The notes: generated by a model not told the origin, from the sequence alone. Numbered from the stretch's first letter, positions 1 through 9,236 are shown. The stretch is DNA of 64,000 nt from Bin5 sp022827195 (GCA_965208275.1 OZ242331.1:4278001-4342000), one strand, 5' to 3'. Numbers and translations: made by a program.

Positions 1-725
1 GGAAGCGGGTTGCGGCCTGCTGTTCCTCGCGGTTCCAGTTTATGGAATCGGCGCAGGTGGCCGCGGACTGGATCGGTCAGGGCAAGCTGGGTGCGCTTCG
101 TCTGCTGCGTTGCCGGGCGATCACGCCGGCGCGTCCCGCGCCGGAGGACCCGGCGCCGGCGTGGCGGCTGAGCCGCGCGCTGAACGGCGGCGGCATTCTG
201 GCCAACTGGGGCTGCTACGACCTGGACTATCTGCTGGGCATCTGCGGCTGGCGTCTGCAACCGGAGACGGCGCTGGCGCAGAGCTGGCAGGTGCCGGCGA
301 TTTTCGCCGACACGGTCGCGCCGGAATCGGATGCGGAGACGCACATCACGGGGCTGGTACGCTGCGCGGACGGGATTGCGCTCACCTATGAGCGGGGTGA
401 ATGCACGGCGGCGCAGGCGGAGGATTCGTGGGAAGTGATCGGCGATGCCGGTTCGCTGCGGTTGTGGATGACGCCGGCGGAGGAGAAGGAGATCCTCTAT
501 TTTGAGAGTAGCGCCCCCCAGGGCACGGTCCGGCGGACGCTGTGGGCGGGCGAAGAGTCTTTCGGAGCCGTCGGCCGCGCGCTGCTGGAGGATTTCGCGA
601 CGGCTGTGCGCACGGGGCGCCCGCCGAAGACGACGTTGACGCAGGCCCTGCTGGTGCAACGGCTCACCGATGCGCTATACCGGTCGGCGGAGAGAGGCGA
701 GGCGGTGGAGATTTCTGCGCTGTGA
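1..725 (+). CDS. Gfo/Idh/MocA family oxidoreductase, C-terminal part
   Basis: The reading frame is open to the left edge, so the gene begins outside the window and the Rossmann NAD(P)-binding half is missing. What remains is the C-terminal alpha/beta domain of the family. It starts with a basic segment and a 'GKLGALRLLRCR' stretch typical of the strand after the catalytic region, then 'GGGILANWGCYDLDYLLGICG', which matches the conserved G-G-x-L-x-(D/N)-x-G-x-x-x-x-D helix of sugar dehydrogenases. These enzymes oxidise sugars or inositols with NAD(P). An in-frame ATG at 42 is internal, not a start. A sugar isomerase gene follows 61 bp downstream on the same strand, so the two are probably co-transcribed. 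Substrate cannot be told. Confidence 0.8.
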   Translation, partial: KRVAACCSSRFQFMESAQVAADWIGQGKLGALRLLRCRAITPARPAPEDPAPAWRLSRALNGGGILANWGCYDLDYLLGICGWRLQPETALAQSWQVPAIFADTVAPESDAETHITGLVRCADGIALTYERGECTAAQAEDSWEVIGDAGSLRLWMTPAEEKEILYFESSAPQGTVRRTLWAGEESFGAVGRALLEDFATAVRTGRPPKTTLTQALLVQRLTDALYRSAERGEAVEISAL

Positions 726-786
726 TGCGGCCGCGCGCCGCCGATCTGACGGTCAGAGATGAACAACAAAAGGGGAGATTGCAGCG

Positions 787-1587
787 ATGAACTATGCGTT
801 TATGAGTTTTTCCTGCCCGCAGGCGACGTTCGGGGAGATGCTGGCGCTGGCGGTGCAGTACGGCTACGACGGCGTCGAGCCGCGGGCGGCCGGCGGCCAG
901 AACCACGGGGTGGAGCTGGAGGCGTCGGCGGAGGAGCGGGCATCGTTCCGCGCGCAGGCGGCTGAGGCGGGCGTCGCCATCTGCTGCCTGGCGTCGGGCG
1001 CCCGCTTTGCCGACCCTGCGACCCGGGAGGCGGAGGTAGAGGAGTCGCTTCGGTACATCGACCTGGCCGCCGATATCGGCGCGCCGGCGCTGCGCGTCTT
1101 CGGAGGACGGATCCCTGCCGGCATCAGCCGGGAAGAGGCCGCTGACGGTGTGACGGACGCGCTCAAACAGTTGGCGGAACGGGCCGGCGCGCGCGGCGTG
1201 GCCGTCTGCATGGAGACGCATGACGACTGGTGCAATCCCGCCGATGTGGCGGCGGTGATGGAGCGGGTGGACCATGCAGCGATTGGCGTGAACTGGGATG
1301 CGGCGCACCCGCTGCGGCAAGCGGGCTGGACGCTGGCAGACTCCTACCGCACGCTGCGGCCATGGATCCGCCACGTGCATATGCACGACATGTTCCTGGC
1401 TGTGGACCGGCTGGACTACACACCTTTCGGCACGGGCGAGGTCGATCACCGGGAGGTGCTGCAACTGCTGCACGGCGACGGCTACGACGGCTATCTCAGC
1501 GGCGAGTGGATCGACTGGCAGCTGCCGGAGGTGCACCTGCCGCGGGAGATCGCGACGCTGCGCGGCTATGAGCGTGCGCTTGCTTGA
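787..1587 (+). CDS. sugar phosphate isomerase/epimerase family protein (xylose isomerase-like TIM barrel)
   Basis: A 266-residue cytoplasmic protein of the AP endonuclease family 2/xylose isomerase-like barrel. Barrel-type signatures include 'YGYDGVEPR' near residue 20, 'METHDD' near 140 (metal-binding Glu and His), 'VNWDAAHP' near 165 (Asp/His) and 'WIRHVHMHD' near 195. The length is normal for the family. An AGGGGAG Shine-Dalgarno lies about 10 bases before the ATG. It follows a Gfo/Idh oxidoreductase, the usual partner of this family in inositol or sugar catabolism. The exact substrate is not predictable. Confidence 0.85.
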   Translation: MNYAFMSFSCPQATFGEMLALAVQYGYDGVEPRAAGGQNHGVELEASAEERASFRAQAAEAGVAICCLASGARFADPATREAEVEESLRYIDLAADIGAPALRVFGGRIPAGISREEAADGVTDALKQLAERAGARGVAVCMETHDDWCNPADVAAVMERVDHAAIGVNWDAAHPLRQAGWTLADSYRTLRPWIRHVHMHDMFLAVDRLDYTPFGTGEVDHREVLQLLHGDGYDGYLSGEWIDWQLPEVHLPREIATLRGYERALA

Positions 1588-1655
1588 TGACGATTCATGA
1601 TTCCGGCCAGCAACTCTTGTTTCCCGACGAATGCCCGGAACGATCTGCTATGCCG

Positions 1656-1690
1656 TCACTGAAAACGAACAACTGTCTACGAAAAACTGT
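1656..1690 (+). repeat. intergenic AAACTGAAAAC-type repeat (family A)
   Basis: Between the isomerase and the enolase-like gene the sequence repeats the words CACTGAAAACGA, ACAACTG and ACGAAAAACTG. The same words recur at gene edges near 31091, 36621, 40131, 52540, 54941 and 62095. Here it lies about 30 bp before an ATG that has its own purine-rich Shine-Dalgarno (GATGAGGAAAG). Confidence 0.5.
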
Positions 1691-1719
1691 GTTTTCACAG
1701 AGACCGGAGATGAGGAAAG

Positions 1720-3183
1720 ATGCCGATTCGCCTGCTCGACTTTGACCTGCACATTCTAAACATGCGCAACCGGATGCCGTTCCGCTACGGCATCGTGACC
1801 ATGACGGCGCTGCCGCACCTTTTTGTGCGGGCGCGGGTCGACGTGGACGGCAGGGAGGCGGACGGCATCGCGGCGGACGGCCTGGCGCCGAAATGGTTTA
1901 CAAAGGTACCGGAGTCGTCGACGGAGCAGGACATCGCGGAGATGCTCGACGTTGTGCAGGCGGCCTGCCGCCACGCCAAGGAGGCGGGCCCGGCGGCGGC
2001 GGTCTTCGAGCTGTGGCAGGCCATCTACGCGGCGCAGGAGGCCTGGGCCGCGGGGACGGACTATCCGCCCCTGCTGTGGGCGTTCGGCGTCTCGCTGGTC
2101 GAGCGGGCGATCATCGACGGTTTCTGCCGGGCGACGGCCACGACCTTCGCCGCGGCAGTGCACACGAACAGCCTGGGCATGCGCCTGGAGGCGCTGCGGC
2201 CGGAGTTGGGCGGGCAAAGCGCGGCCGATCTGCTGCCCGAGAGACCGCTGGCGCGTATCATCGTGCGGCATACCATCGGCCTGATCGACCCACTCACCGA
2301 TGATGAGATCGCGCCCGCGGACCGGGTCGACGATGGCCTGCCGCAGTCGTTGGACGCGTCGATCCGCGCCTACGGGTTGACCCACTTCAAGATCAAGATC
2401 GGCGGCGAGATCGACGCGGACAGGGAGCGGTTGCAGCGGATCGCGGCGTTGCTGGATGCGCGCAATGTTGACTACCGCCACACACTTGACGGCAACGAGA
2501 CCTACCACGACGCGGCAGATTTTCGCGCGCTGTGGGAAAGGCTGAACGCGGACCCCGCGCTGCGCGGCTTTTTGAAGCGGCTCCTTTTCGTCGAGCAGCC
2601 ATTCCAGCGCGATATCGCGCTCAGCGCGGAGGTGGGCGCGGCGCTGCGCGGCTGGAGCGAGCGGCCGCCAATCATCATAGATGAATCGGACGGGGCGCTT
2701 TCGAGCGCGCCCGCCGCGCTGGAGAGCGGCTACGTGGGCACGAGCCACAAGAACTGCAAAGGCATCTTCAAAGGCATCGCCAACACCTGCCTCATCCGCC
2801 ACCGCCGGCGGCAGGCGCCGGGCGCGTTGCCGATCATCAGCGGCGAAGACCTGTGCAATCTGGGGCCGGTGGCGCTGTTGGAGGACTTGGCGGTGCTGGC
2901 GACGCTGGGGATCGAGCATGCGGAGCGCAACGGGCATCATTACTTCGCGGGGCTGTCGATGCTGCCGCAGGAAGTGCAGGCGCAGATGCTGACCGCTCAC
3001 GGCGACCTCTATCGCCCGCACGCGACCGCGGATGGCAGACAGTTTCCAACGCTGGCGGTCGAGGACGGGTCGGTTGCGGTGGGCAGCGTGACAGCGGCGC
3101 CGTTTGGTCCGGCAATTGCGTTGGACCCGGCGCGGTTTACGCCTGTGGCGGCCTGGAAATTCGCGTCGCTGGGGCTGGACTGA
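1720..3183 (+). CDS. enolase-superfamily (mandelate racemase/muconate lactonizing-like) protein
   Basis: A 487-residue protein, longer than the usual 350-400 residues of mandelate racemase-type enzymes. The C-terminal half shows the expected order: 'HFKIKIGG' near residue 225 (K-x-K catalytic lysines), 'LDGNE' near 255 (metal Asp), 'FVEQPF' near 290 (metal Glu), 'IIIDESD' near 323 (third metal ligand region), then a 'SHKNCKGIFKG' strand. The N-terminal half is an enlarged capping domain. Members abstract an alpha proton from a carboxylate, giving dehydration or epimerisation of sugar acids. It follows the isomerase on the same strand. Assignment to the superfamily is firm; the reaction is not. 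Confidence 0.7.
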   Translation: MPIRLLDFDLHILNMRNRMPFRYGIVTMTALPHLFVRARVDVDGREADGIAADGLAPKWFTKVPESSTEQDIAEMLDVVQAACRHAKEAGPAAAVFELWQAIYAAQEAWAAGTDYPPLLWAFGVSLVERAIIDGFCRATATTFAAAVHTNSLGMRLEALRPELGGQSAADLLPERPLARIIVRHTIGLIDPLTDDEIAPADRVDDGLPQSLDASIRAYGLTHFKIKIGGEIDADRERLQRIAALLDARNVDYRHTLDGNETYHDAADFRALWERLNADPALRGFLKRLLFVEQPFQRDIALSAEVGAALRGWSERPPIIIDESDGALSSAPAALESGYVGTSHKNCKGIFKGIANTCLIRHRRRQAPGALPIISGEDLCNLGPVALLEDLAVLATLGIEHAERNGHHYFAGLSMLPQEVQAQMLTAHGDLYRPHATADGRQFPTLAVEDGSVAVGSVTAAPFGPAIALDPARFTPVAAWKFASLGLD

Positions 3184-3285
3184 AAGCGGTATCCGGCGCG
3201 GGCAGCGCGCAACTTTCGGGAGCCGGCTGTGTTCTCTCCTGTAGAATGGCAGCGCGCGGTGATGTCTGAATCGCGCCTGATTCAT

Positions 3286-3316
3286 GGACGTACCACTGTC
3301 CACCATCCACTGATCT
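3286..3316 (+). repeat. intergenic CCACTG-type repeat (family B) abutting a start codon
   Basis: The words ACCACTGTCCACC and ATCCACTGATC run directly into the ATG at 3317, leaving no Shine-Dalgarno. Related words occur near 7090, 41186, 50711, 56440, 56552, 61938 and 63293. Confidence 0.5.
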
Positions 3317-4783
3317 ATGTCAGCGCCATCCGCAGCGGAAGGGCCGGATGTAGCCTCTGAGCAGCGCGCCGGTCCTTCCCGCACCTCAGACGAAACGCAC
3401 CAATTGCCGGCGGCAGAGGCGGCTGCGCAAGGCTCAAGCGCGCCTCGGACAACGAACACCGAATGGGACACGGCGACCAAGAGAACGGTCCTGATCGTTC
3501 TGCTGGTCGTCGGCACGCTGATCTTCTGGATCAGCCGCCCGGTGCTCCCGATTGTGATTGTGGCGGGGCTGGTCTCCTACTTCCTGATCCCGATTGTCGA
3601 TCTGTGCGAGCGTGTGCGCATTCCCCGCGCCGTGAGCACCATCGTCCTCTACCTGCTCTTCCTCGTCCTGTTGATACTGGCGCCGGTCCTGCTGGTGCCG
3701 GTCCTGTTGTCGCAGTTGACCGAGTTCTATTTTGATGTGCCAAAGGCGGCTGAAAACACTCTGCTCTTTCTACAGGAGTCGGTTGCGGAACTGCCAACCA
3801 ATGCGGAGATTCTCGGTCTCGAGATCACGTTTGAGGGGGTGGTGGGGCAGATTCAGCAGACGCTGGCCAATGAGATTGCGGTGGAACAGTTCCTGCCGGG
3901 CGCGCAGCAGATCCTGGACTATATAAACCAGCTCCTGAGCACGGCGACGAATGTCGTGAGCAGCACGGCGACGATGACTTTGACGGTCGTGGGCAGCATC
4001 GTCAGTACGGTAATTTTTCTGCTCCTTCTATTCTTTATCAGTCTCTATCTGACGAAGGACGCACCCCGCATCCAGCGTTATGTGGAGGGGTTGTTCCCGG
4101 TCGAGTACTATTCGGAGGGTGTGGAGCTGATGCGGCGGCTGCGCGGCATCTGGAACGCCTTTTTCCGGGGGCAACTGATCCTCTCGGTATCGATCGGTGT
4201 GGCGACCTATGCTTCGCTGAGCCTCATGGGGATGCGCGGCGCGTTGATTCTTGCAATTCTGGCCGGCGCGCTGGAGATCCTGCCCAACATCGGGCCGATT
4301 CTGGCGATGATCCCGGCGGTGATCATCGCGCTGGCGCAGGGGAGTTCGACGCTCGAGTTAAGCAATCTGAACTTCGCGCTGCTGGTGATCGGCGTCTACT
4401 TCGTAATTCAACAGCTTGAGCATCAACTGCTCGTGCCGCGTGTGATCGGCACGAGCGTTCATCTGCACCCCGTCGTGGTGGTCTGCGGCGTGGTTGTGGG
4501 CGCCAGCGTGGGCGGGATTTTGGGCGCGTTTTTGGCGGCGCCGGTAATCGCCAGCCTACGGCTGATCGGCGGCTACACGCACGCCAAACTGCTCAACTAT
4601 CCACCATTCAGTGAACGCCGCGCGGTGGCCCAGCCGCAGCGCGCCGGGGTCTATCGCCGGGTCGTGGTTGCGAATGCAGCCGAGAAAGTCCCTGAGGGCG
4701 CCCTGCCTTCAGTGACGGAATTGGACGAGGAGGCGCACGCACGTCCCGCTTCGCAGGCGGCCAACTCGCCGGCAGGCGATTAG
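3317..4783 (+). CDS. AI-2E family transporter (PerM/YdiK-type permease)
   Basis: A 488-residue inner-membrane protein. After a polar N-terminal tail of about 50 residues there are paired hydrophobic helices ('VLIVLLVVGTLIFWISRPVLP', then 'AVSTIVLYLLFLVLLILAPVL'), a long amphipathic segment of about 110 residues, and a block of five or more helices. The block includes 'GALEILPNIGPILAMIPAVIIAL', the family's conserved P-x-x-G-P-x-x-x-x-x-P loop, and a late 'VHLHPVVVVCGVVVGASVGGILGAFLAAPV' segment. Family members export small molecules or ions; the AI-2 role is historical. The C-terminal 60 residues are hydrophilic and variable. A family B repeat sits directly before the ATG with no clear Shine-Dalgarno. 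It converges with tsaD. Confidence 0.85.
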   Translation: MSAPSAAEGPDVASEQRAGPSRTSDETHQLPAAEAAAQGSSAPRTTNTEWDTATKRTVLIVLLVVGTLIFWISRPVLPIVIVAGLVSYFLIPIVDLCERVRIPRAVSTIVLYLLFLVLLILAPVLLVPVLLSQLTEFYFDVPKAAENTLLFLQESVAELPTNAEILGLEITFEGVVGQIQQTLANEIAVEQFLPGAQQILDYINQLLSTATNVVSSTATMTLTVVGSIVSTVIFLLLLFFISLYLTKDAPRIQRYVEGLFPVEYYSEGVELMRRLRGIWNAFFRGQLILSVSIGVATYASLSLMGMRGALILAILAGALEILPNIGPILAMIPAVIIALAQGSSTLELSNLNFALLVIGVYFVIQQLEHQLLVPRVIGTSVHLHPVVVVCGVVVGASVGGILGAFLAAPVIASLRLIGGYTHAKLLNYPPFSERRAVAQPQRAGVYRRVVVANAAEKVPEGALPSVTELDEEAHARPASQAANSPAGD

Positions 4784-4822
4784 AGACCGGGCGCCGGCAT
4801 ACCCCCCCTCACTTGTAAGCAG

Positions 4823-5980
4823 CTACAGGAAATCCGCCAAGGGCAAATTCGCATATACATCAAGGGCCAGGCCATCGCGCGCATGTGTATGCTCGAAGGT
4901 CCGGTTTTGCGCGCCGCGGTGGTAGGCCGCGGCGCCGATCATGGCGGCGTTGTCGGTGCAGAGAAAGAGGGGCGGACAGCGCAGCGGCAGGCCCATCTTC
5001 GCGAACTGCTGTTCGGCGTTGCGGCGGAGGAGGCGATTGGCGCCGACCCCGCCGCAGATGCAGACCTGCCTGACGGCGAACTCGGCGGCGGCAGCCGCTG
5101 TTTTGGCCACCAACACATCCACCACCGCCATCTGAAATGCGGCAGCAATATCAGCCGCTGTCTGCGCCGGGCACGGCGCGGCTTCGTCCTGTTCGAGTTG
5201 CCGCAACAGGTTGAGAACGGCTGTTTTGAGGCCGGAAAAGCTGAAATTAAAGCGGTGCTCGCCGCGAACGGGAAGGTAGGAGGCCGGCTCGGCGGCATGG
5301 TCCCCAGCGCGCGGGGCAGGCCGCGAGAGCGGGCGGGGAAGATGGAAGCGATGGGCGTCGCCGGATTGCGCGGCCTTCTGGATGGCGGGTCCGCCCGGAT
5401 AGCCCAATTCGAGCAGGCGGGCCACCTTGTCGAAGGCCTCCCCGGCTGCATCATCGAGCGTGGCGCCCAGGAGCCGGTAGCGGCAGTGGCCTTCCATGAG
5501 CACCAGCTCGGTGTGGCCGCCGGAGACGATCAGGATCAGCGCGGGGAAGATGTCGGACGCGGCCGCGCCTTCGCCGGTGTGGAGCCAGTTGCTATAGACG
5601 TGGCCTTCGAGGTGGTTGACGGCGATAAGCGGCAGGCCGGCGGCGAAAGCTAGCCCCTTGGCGAAATTGACGCCGACGAGGAGGCTGCCGGCCAGGCCCG
5701 GTCCTTGCGTGACGGCGATGGCGTCGAGCTGGCGCACGTGGGTTACGTCGGCATCGGCGAGGGCCTCCTCGACGACGGTCTGTATGGCGAGCACGTGCTG
5801 ACGGCTGGCGACCTCGGGGTAGACGCCGCCGAAACGGCGGTGAAGTTCGATCTGGCTGGCAACGCGGTTGCTGAGGATATGTCGTCCATCAGCGATGACC
5901 GCGGCCGCGGTCTCGTCGCAGCTGGTTTCGATTGCGAGGATGCGGGATGCGAGCGGGGCTGCTGCGCGCTCGGGGTTCAT
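4823..5980 (-). CDS. tsaD: tRNA N6-adenosine threonylcarbamoyltransferase TsaD
   Basis: A 385-residue Kae1/TsaD protein that, with TsaB, TsaC and TsaE, makes the t6A modification at position 37 of ANN-decoding tRNAs. It shows the ASKHA-fold start 'ILAIETSCDETAAAV', the metal-binding 'HLEGH' motif near residue 130 and 'LILIVSGGHTELVL' near 155. It ends with the nucleotide-binding 'CICGGVGANRLLR' near 315 and 'CTDNAAMIGAA' near 355. Its ATG overlaps the stop of the upstream WecA/MraY-type gene (ATGA), so the two are translationally coupled. Confidence 0.95.
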   Translation of the reverse strand: MNPERAAAPLASRILAIETSCDETAAAVIADGRHILSNRVASQIELHRRFGGVYPEVASRQHVLAIQTVVEEALADADVTHVRQLDAIAVTQGPGLAGSLLVGVNFAKGLAFAAGLPLIAVNHLEGHVYSNWLHTGEGAAASDIFPALILIVSGGHTELVLMEGHCRYRLLGATLDDAAGEAFDKVARLLELGYPGGPAIQKAAQSGDAHRFHLPRPLSRPAPRAGDHAAEPASYLPVRGEHRFNFSFSGLKTAVLNLLRQLEQDEAAPCPAQTAADIAAAFQMAVVDVLVAKTAAAAAEFAVRQVCICGGVGANRLLRRNAEQQFAKMGLPLRCPPLFLCTDNAAMIGAAAYHRGAQNRTFEHTHARDGLALDVYANLPLADFL

Positions 5981-7086
5981 CTGCCGCTCTGCCTAGCAGG
6001 TGAGACTGCCTCGTCTTTTGGGGCGGTGCGGGCGGCCCAGATCAGGACGAGCAGACCGATGACGCCCAGCCCAATCAGGGCGACCAGCTTGTAGATGCGG
6101 TCGTCGAGCAGCAGGGTGAGGCCGCCGAAGAGTGCGCAGAAGGCCCAGTAGGCGACGACGATGGTACGCTCGGCGAGGCCGTTGTCGCGCAGGCGCAGAT
6201 GCAGATGATCGCGACCTCCCTGGCTGGGCGGCACGCCGCGGCGCAGGCGGCTGTAGATCAGCCAGGCGACATCGAGGATCGGCAGGCCGAGGATCAGCAA
6301 GACGGTGGCCAGCCTGGCGCCGCCGATGATGCCCAACGCGGCGAGGACAAAGCCGAGAAAGTAGCTGCCGCTGCTGCCCATGAAGACGCGCGCGGGGCCG
6401 AAATTAAAGAACAGGAAACCCAGGCCGACACCGAGCAGTGCCACCGGCAGCACGGCCACGCTCAGCTGGGGCGGCTGGATCACGAAGATCATGTGAATGG
6501 CCAGGATGGCGCAGAAGATAACGGTGACACCGGCGACAAGCCCGTTGAGGCCGTCGAGGAAATTGACCGTATTCATCATGCCGACGAACCAGAAGATCGT
6601 GAGCGGGCCAATCAGCCACCAGGGAAACCCATCCGGGCCAAAGAGAAAGCCGCTTGTAAACGGATTGTTGACGTGTTTGATGAAGATGAGGCCGGTGATG
6701 GCGATGAGGGCGGCGGCGGTCTGGATGGCGTATTGGGGCAGCGAGGAGAATTCGTAGCGGTCATCGAGAAAGCCGAAGAAAGCGCAGAATGCGCCGCCAA
6801 CCAGGAGGGCGAGGAAACGGCGGCCCTCTTTGGGGTCATTCTGGGGCGGCAGCCAGGAGGTGGTGAGGTCCGGCAGCGCGCCCGACATGAGAACGAGAAG
6901 TGCGAGCAGGGTGACGGTGAAGGCGGCGGCAATGGCAAGCCCGCCCGTGCGCGGCACGATGCCGGTGTGTTTGCGGCGCGCGCCGGGACGGTCAACCAGT
7001 CCCAGCCGGTGGCCGAGCCGGGCGGAGATTGGCGTAAAGATGACGGTGAGGACCAGGCCGGTCAGGAGAATCGCAAAATAGATCAT
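5977..7086 (-). CDS. undecaprenyl-phosphate N-acetylglucosamine-1-phosphate transferase (WecA/TagO/MraY-type)
   Basis: A 369-residue polytopic membrane enzyme that transfers a sugar-1-phosphate from a UDP-sugar to undecaprenyl phosphate, the first step of cell-surface polysaccharide assembly. Landmarks are 'FFGFLDDR' near residue 105 (the D-D magnesium site), 'MNTVNFLDGLNGLVAG' near 170 (family signature), and the cytoplasmic histidine motif 'GGRDHLHLRL' near 292. About ten hydrophobic helices are visible. It resembles WecA/TagO more than MraY. It is translationally coupled to tsaD, a common arrangement in Chloroflexota. A family B repeat lies directly upstream of its start. Confidence 0.9.
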   Translation of the reverse strand: MIYFAILLTGLVLTVIFTPISARLGHRLGLVDRPGARRKHTGIVPRTGGLAIAAAFTVTLLALLVLMSGALPDLTTSWLPPQNDPKEGRRFLALLVGGAFCAFFGFLDDRYEFSSLPQYAIQTAAALIAITGLIFIKHVNNPFTSGFLFGPDGFPWWLIGPLTIFWFVGMMNTVNFLDGLNGLVAGVTVIFCAILAIHMIFVIQPPQLSVAVLPVALLGVGLGFLFFNFGPARVFMGSSGSYFLGFVLAALGIIGGARLATVLLILGLPILDVAWLIYSRLRRGVPPSQGGRDHLHLRLRDNGLAERTIVVAYWAFCALFGGLTLLLDDRIYKLVALIGLGVIGLLVLIWAARTAPKDEAVSPARQSGR

Positions 7087-7087
7087 A

Positions 7088-7142
7088 GTGGATTGTGGAA
7101 AGTGGACGGCAGCTGCTAACCACTATCCACGATTCACTGATC
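7088..7142. repeat. intergenic CCACT-type repeat (family B)
   Basis: Between the start of the WecA-type gene and the end of asnS the sequence repeats GTGGATTGTGG, AAAGTGGACGG, AACCACTATCCACG and ATTCACTGATC. It fills almost the whole gap and touches the 5' side of the WecA-type start codon. Confidence 0.45.
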
Positions 7143-7149
7143 AACGCAG

Positions 7150-8529
7150 TCAGGGGCGCATCGAGCCGAGCGTACGTGGGAAGGCGATAACCTCGCGCAG
7201 GTGTGCGGTGCCGCAGATCCAGGCGACGGTGCGCTCGAGGCCGAGGCCGAAGCCACTGTGCACGACGCTGCCATATTTGCGCAGGTCGATATACCAGTCG
7301 TAGGCGTCCATCGGCAGGTCGTGGGCCTCGATGCCGGCGACAAGCTTGTCGACGTCGGCCATGCGCTCGCTGCCGCCGGTGATCTCACCGTAGCCTTCGG
7401 GCGCCAGCAGGTCGACGCTGCGGCAGACCTCGGGCCGCTCCGGATCGGGTTCCATGTAGAAGGCCTTCACCTGTGTCGGGTAGTGATGCACGAAGACCGG
7501 CTTGTCGAACTGGGCGGCGATATAGGTCTCGTGCGGGCTGCCGAAGTCGGCACCCCACTCGATATGGGGCACTTTGTCGTCGTAGCCGGGCACCAGTTCG
7601 CCGGCGGCGGCGGCGCGGTTGACGATGGCGACGGCTTCGTCGTAATGGATACGAGGGAAGCTGGGCGTCACCCGCTCCAGGTAGGAGGTGTCCCGCTCGA
7701 GCAGCGCCAGCTCTTCGCCGTTCTGCTCCAGGCAACGCTGGACGATGTGGCTGACGAACTGTTCCTCGATCTCCATCAGCCCGCCCAGGTCGCAGAAGGC
7801 AATCTCCGGCTCGACCATCCAGAACTCTTGCAGATGACGGCGCGTCTTGCTTTTTTCGGCGCGGAAAGTCGGGCCGAAGCAGTAGACTTTGCCGAAGGCG
7901 AGGATATTGGCCTCGTTATAGAGCTGGCCGGTCTGGGCCAGGTAGGCCGGTTCGCCGTGGAAATCGATCTCGAAGAGCGTGGTGGTGCCCTCGGCGGCGT
8001 TGGGCGTGAGGATTGGCGTGTCGACGTTGAGGAAGCCGTTGCTGTCGAGCCAGTCGCGGATGGCGCGAACAACGGTGGCGCGCACGCGCAATACGGCCCA
8101 TTGGCGGCTGGAGCGAATCCAGAGATGACGATTTTTGACGAGAAACTCGACGCCATGCTCTTTAGGCTGGATCGGGTACTCGGCAGCGAGCTGGACCAGT
8201 TCGAGGCCGGACGCGTCGAGTTCATAGCCGCCGGGGATGCCGGGCGCGCGCGTGTCGGCTTTGACGACACCGGTAACGCGCAGACTGCTCTCCTGGGTGA
8301 GTTGCCGGGCGAGCTCGAAGGTCTCCGCGCTGACGTTTCCTTTGAAGACGACGGCCTGGCAGATGCCGGCGCCGTCGCGCACCTGCAGGAACTGGAGGCG
8401 GCCTTTGCCCGTTTTGCCGTAAAGCCAGCCCTCGAGTGTCACCTCCTCGCCCACGTGCGCGGACATCTGGCGGATTGTGATGACCGGGGGAGGGGCAGCC
8501 GCTTCGTTCGATGAGGAGTTCTCGTTCAC
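7150..8529 (-). CDS. asnS: asparaginyl-tRNA synthetase
   Basis: A 459-residue class IIb aminoacyl-tRNA synthetase that charges tRNA-Asn. It has an N-terminal OB-fold anticodon-binding domain of about 110 residues ('EVTLEGWLYGKTGKGRLQFLQVRDG'). The class II core has motif 2 'FRAEKSKTRRHLQEFWMVEPE' near residue 225 and motif 3 'GLGLERTVAWICG' near 430. The 'HHYPTQVKAFYMEPDPERPEVCRSVDLLAPEGYGEITGG' block supports AsnRS over AspRS. The length is normal. It starts 3 bp after the stop of the upstream basic-protein gene, implying one operon. Confidence 0.95.
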   Translation of the reverse strand: MNENSSSNEAAAPPPVITIRQMSAHVGEEVTLEGWLYGKTGKGRLQFLQVRDGAGICQAVVFKGNVSAETFELARQLTQESSLRVTGVVKADTRAPGIPGGYELDASGLELVQLAAEYPIQPKEHGVEFLVKNRHLWIRSSRQWAVLRVRATVVRAIRDWLDSNGFLNVDTPILTPNAAEGTTTLFEIDFHGEPAYLAQTGQLYNEANILAFGKVYCFGPTFRAEKSKTRRHLQEFWMVEPEIAFCDLGGLMEIEEQFVSHIVQRCLEQNGEELALLERDTSYLERVTPSFPRIHYDEAVAIVNRAAAAGELVPGYDDKVPHIEWGADFGSPHETYIAAQFDKPVFVHHYPTQVKAFYMEPDPERPEVCRSVDLLAPEGYGEITGGSERMADVDKLVAGIEAHDLPMDAYDWYIDLRKYGSVVHSGFGLGLERTVAWICGTAHLREVIAFPRTLGSMRP

Positions 8530-8532
8530 AGG

Positions 8533-9204
8533 TCAATCCTTTGGCCCTGAGAGCGTTGCGCCCTCAGGGGAATCATCCCCGTCAGCAGCGCGGCTCCCGT
8601 CCGCCCTTTCCGGCTGGTCGAGGGGCGGCCCGGTCTCGTCGTCGCTGTCGGCGTCCGGCACCATGTCCAGCACCATGTCCGGCACTGTGCCCGGCCCGTC
8701 TGTCTCGGCGGCGTTGTTGTCAGGCTTTATTGCGCCGGCAGGCCGGCTGAACCATTCATCCAGCTGCTGTCCGATGCTTTCCAGCAGGTAGTCCATGCCG
8801 ACGGGCAGAGCCGCGCCGACGGTCGCGCCGGAAAGGTTCAAGGAGTGGTCGGCATGGTAGTCGCCGCTGCCGGCATCCTTATATGCGGGTCGGATGACAT
8901 GGGTATAGATATAGACATCGGTCGGGGGCAGCGCCTCCTCTGCAGCGAAATTTTCGATCTTCGCGGCCGCGCGCGCGGTGCTGTTGCGGCGGCGGGAAGA
9001 ACGGCGCCGGTTGTCGCTGCGCTTGCTGTTCTGATTCTTGGGACGGGCGCGCGGTGCGCGCCTCTCATCGTCGCGACCGTCGTTCTGCTCGTTGGCGTAG
9101 TCGGCAGTCTGGGCGCTGCTTCCCCGACGCTTGCGGCGGCGAAAATAGCGACGCTTCTGGGACTTCCCCTTTCCTTGCTTATCGGGTGGTTCAATGGCTG
9201 CCAT
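8533..9204 (-). CDS. hypothetical protein with Arg/Lys-rich N-terminus and acidic C-terminus
   Basis: A 223-residue protein with no recognised enzyme domain. Residues 10-80 are strongly basic with several RRR/RKRR clusters ('SQKRRYFRRRKRRG', 'SDNRRRSSRRRN'), suggesting nucleic-acid binding. Residues 85-155 are a compact central part ('PTDVYIYTHVIRPAYKDAG', 'GMDYLLESIGQQLDEWF'). The last 70 residues are Asp/Glu/Pro rich and likely disordered. The ATG is preceded by AAAGGAAAT. The tight link to asnS suggests a translation- or RNA-related role, which is inference only. Confidence 0.6.
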   Translation of the reverse strand: MAAIEPPDKQGKGKSQKRRYFRRRKRRGSSAQTADYANEQNDGRDDERRAPRARPKNQNSKRSDNRRRSSRRRNSTARAAAKIENFAAEEALPPTDVYIYTHVIRPAYKDAGSGDYHADHSLNLSGATVGAALPVGMDYLLESIGQQLDEWFSRPAGAIKPDNNAAETDGPGTVPDMVLDMVPDADSDDETGPPLDQPERADGSRAADGDDSPEGATLSGPKD

Positions 9205-9236
9205 GGAAGGTGATTTCCTTTCGCGCTAGTCTCAAT

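Noticed and set aside
664..1536. Long minus-strand frame opposite the sugar isomerase gene
   Set aside because: It is rich in Arg, Pro and His, has no domain, and lies exactly opposite a clear family member; GC-rich DNA gives such shadows.
1756..3516. 586-residue minus-strand frame
   Set aside because: It mirrors the enolase-superfamily gene and shows only Arg/Gln/Pro-rich text without motifs.
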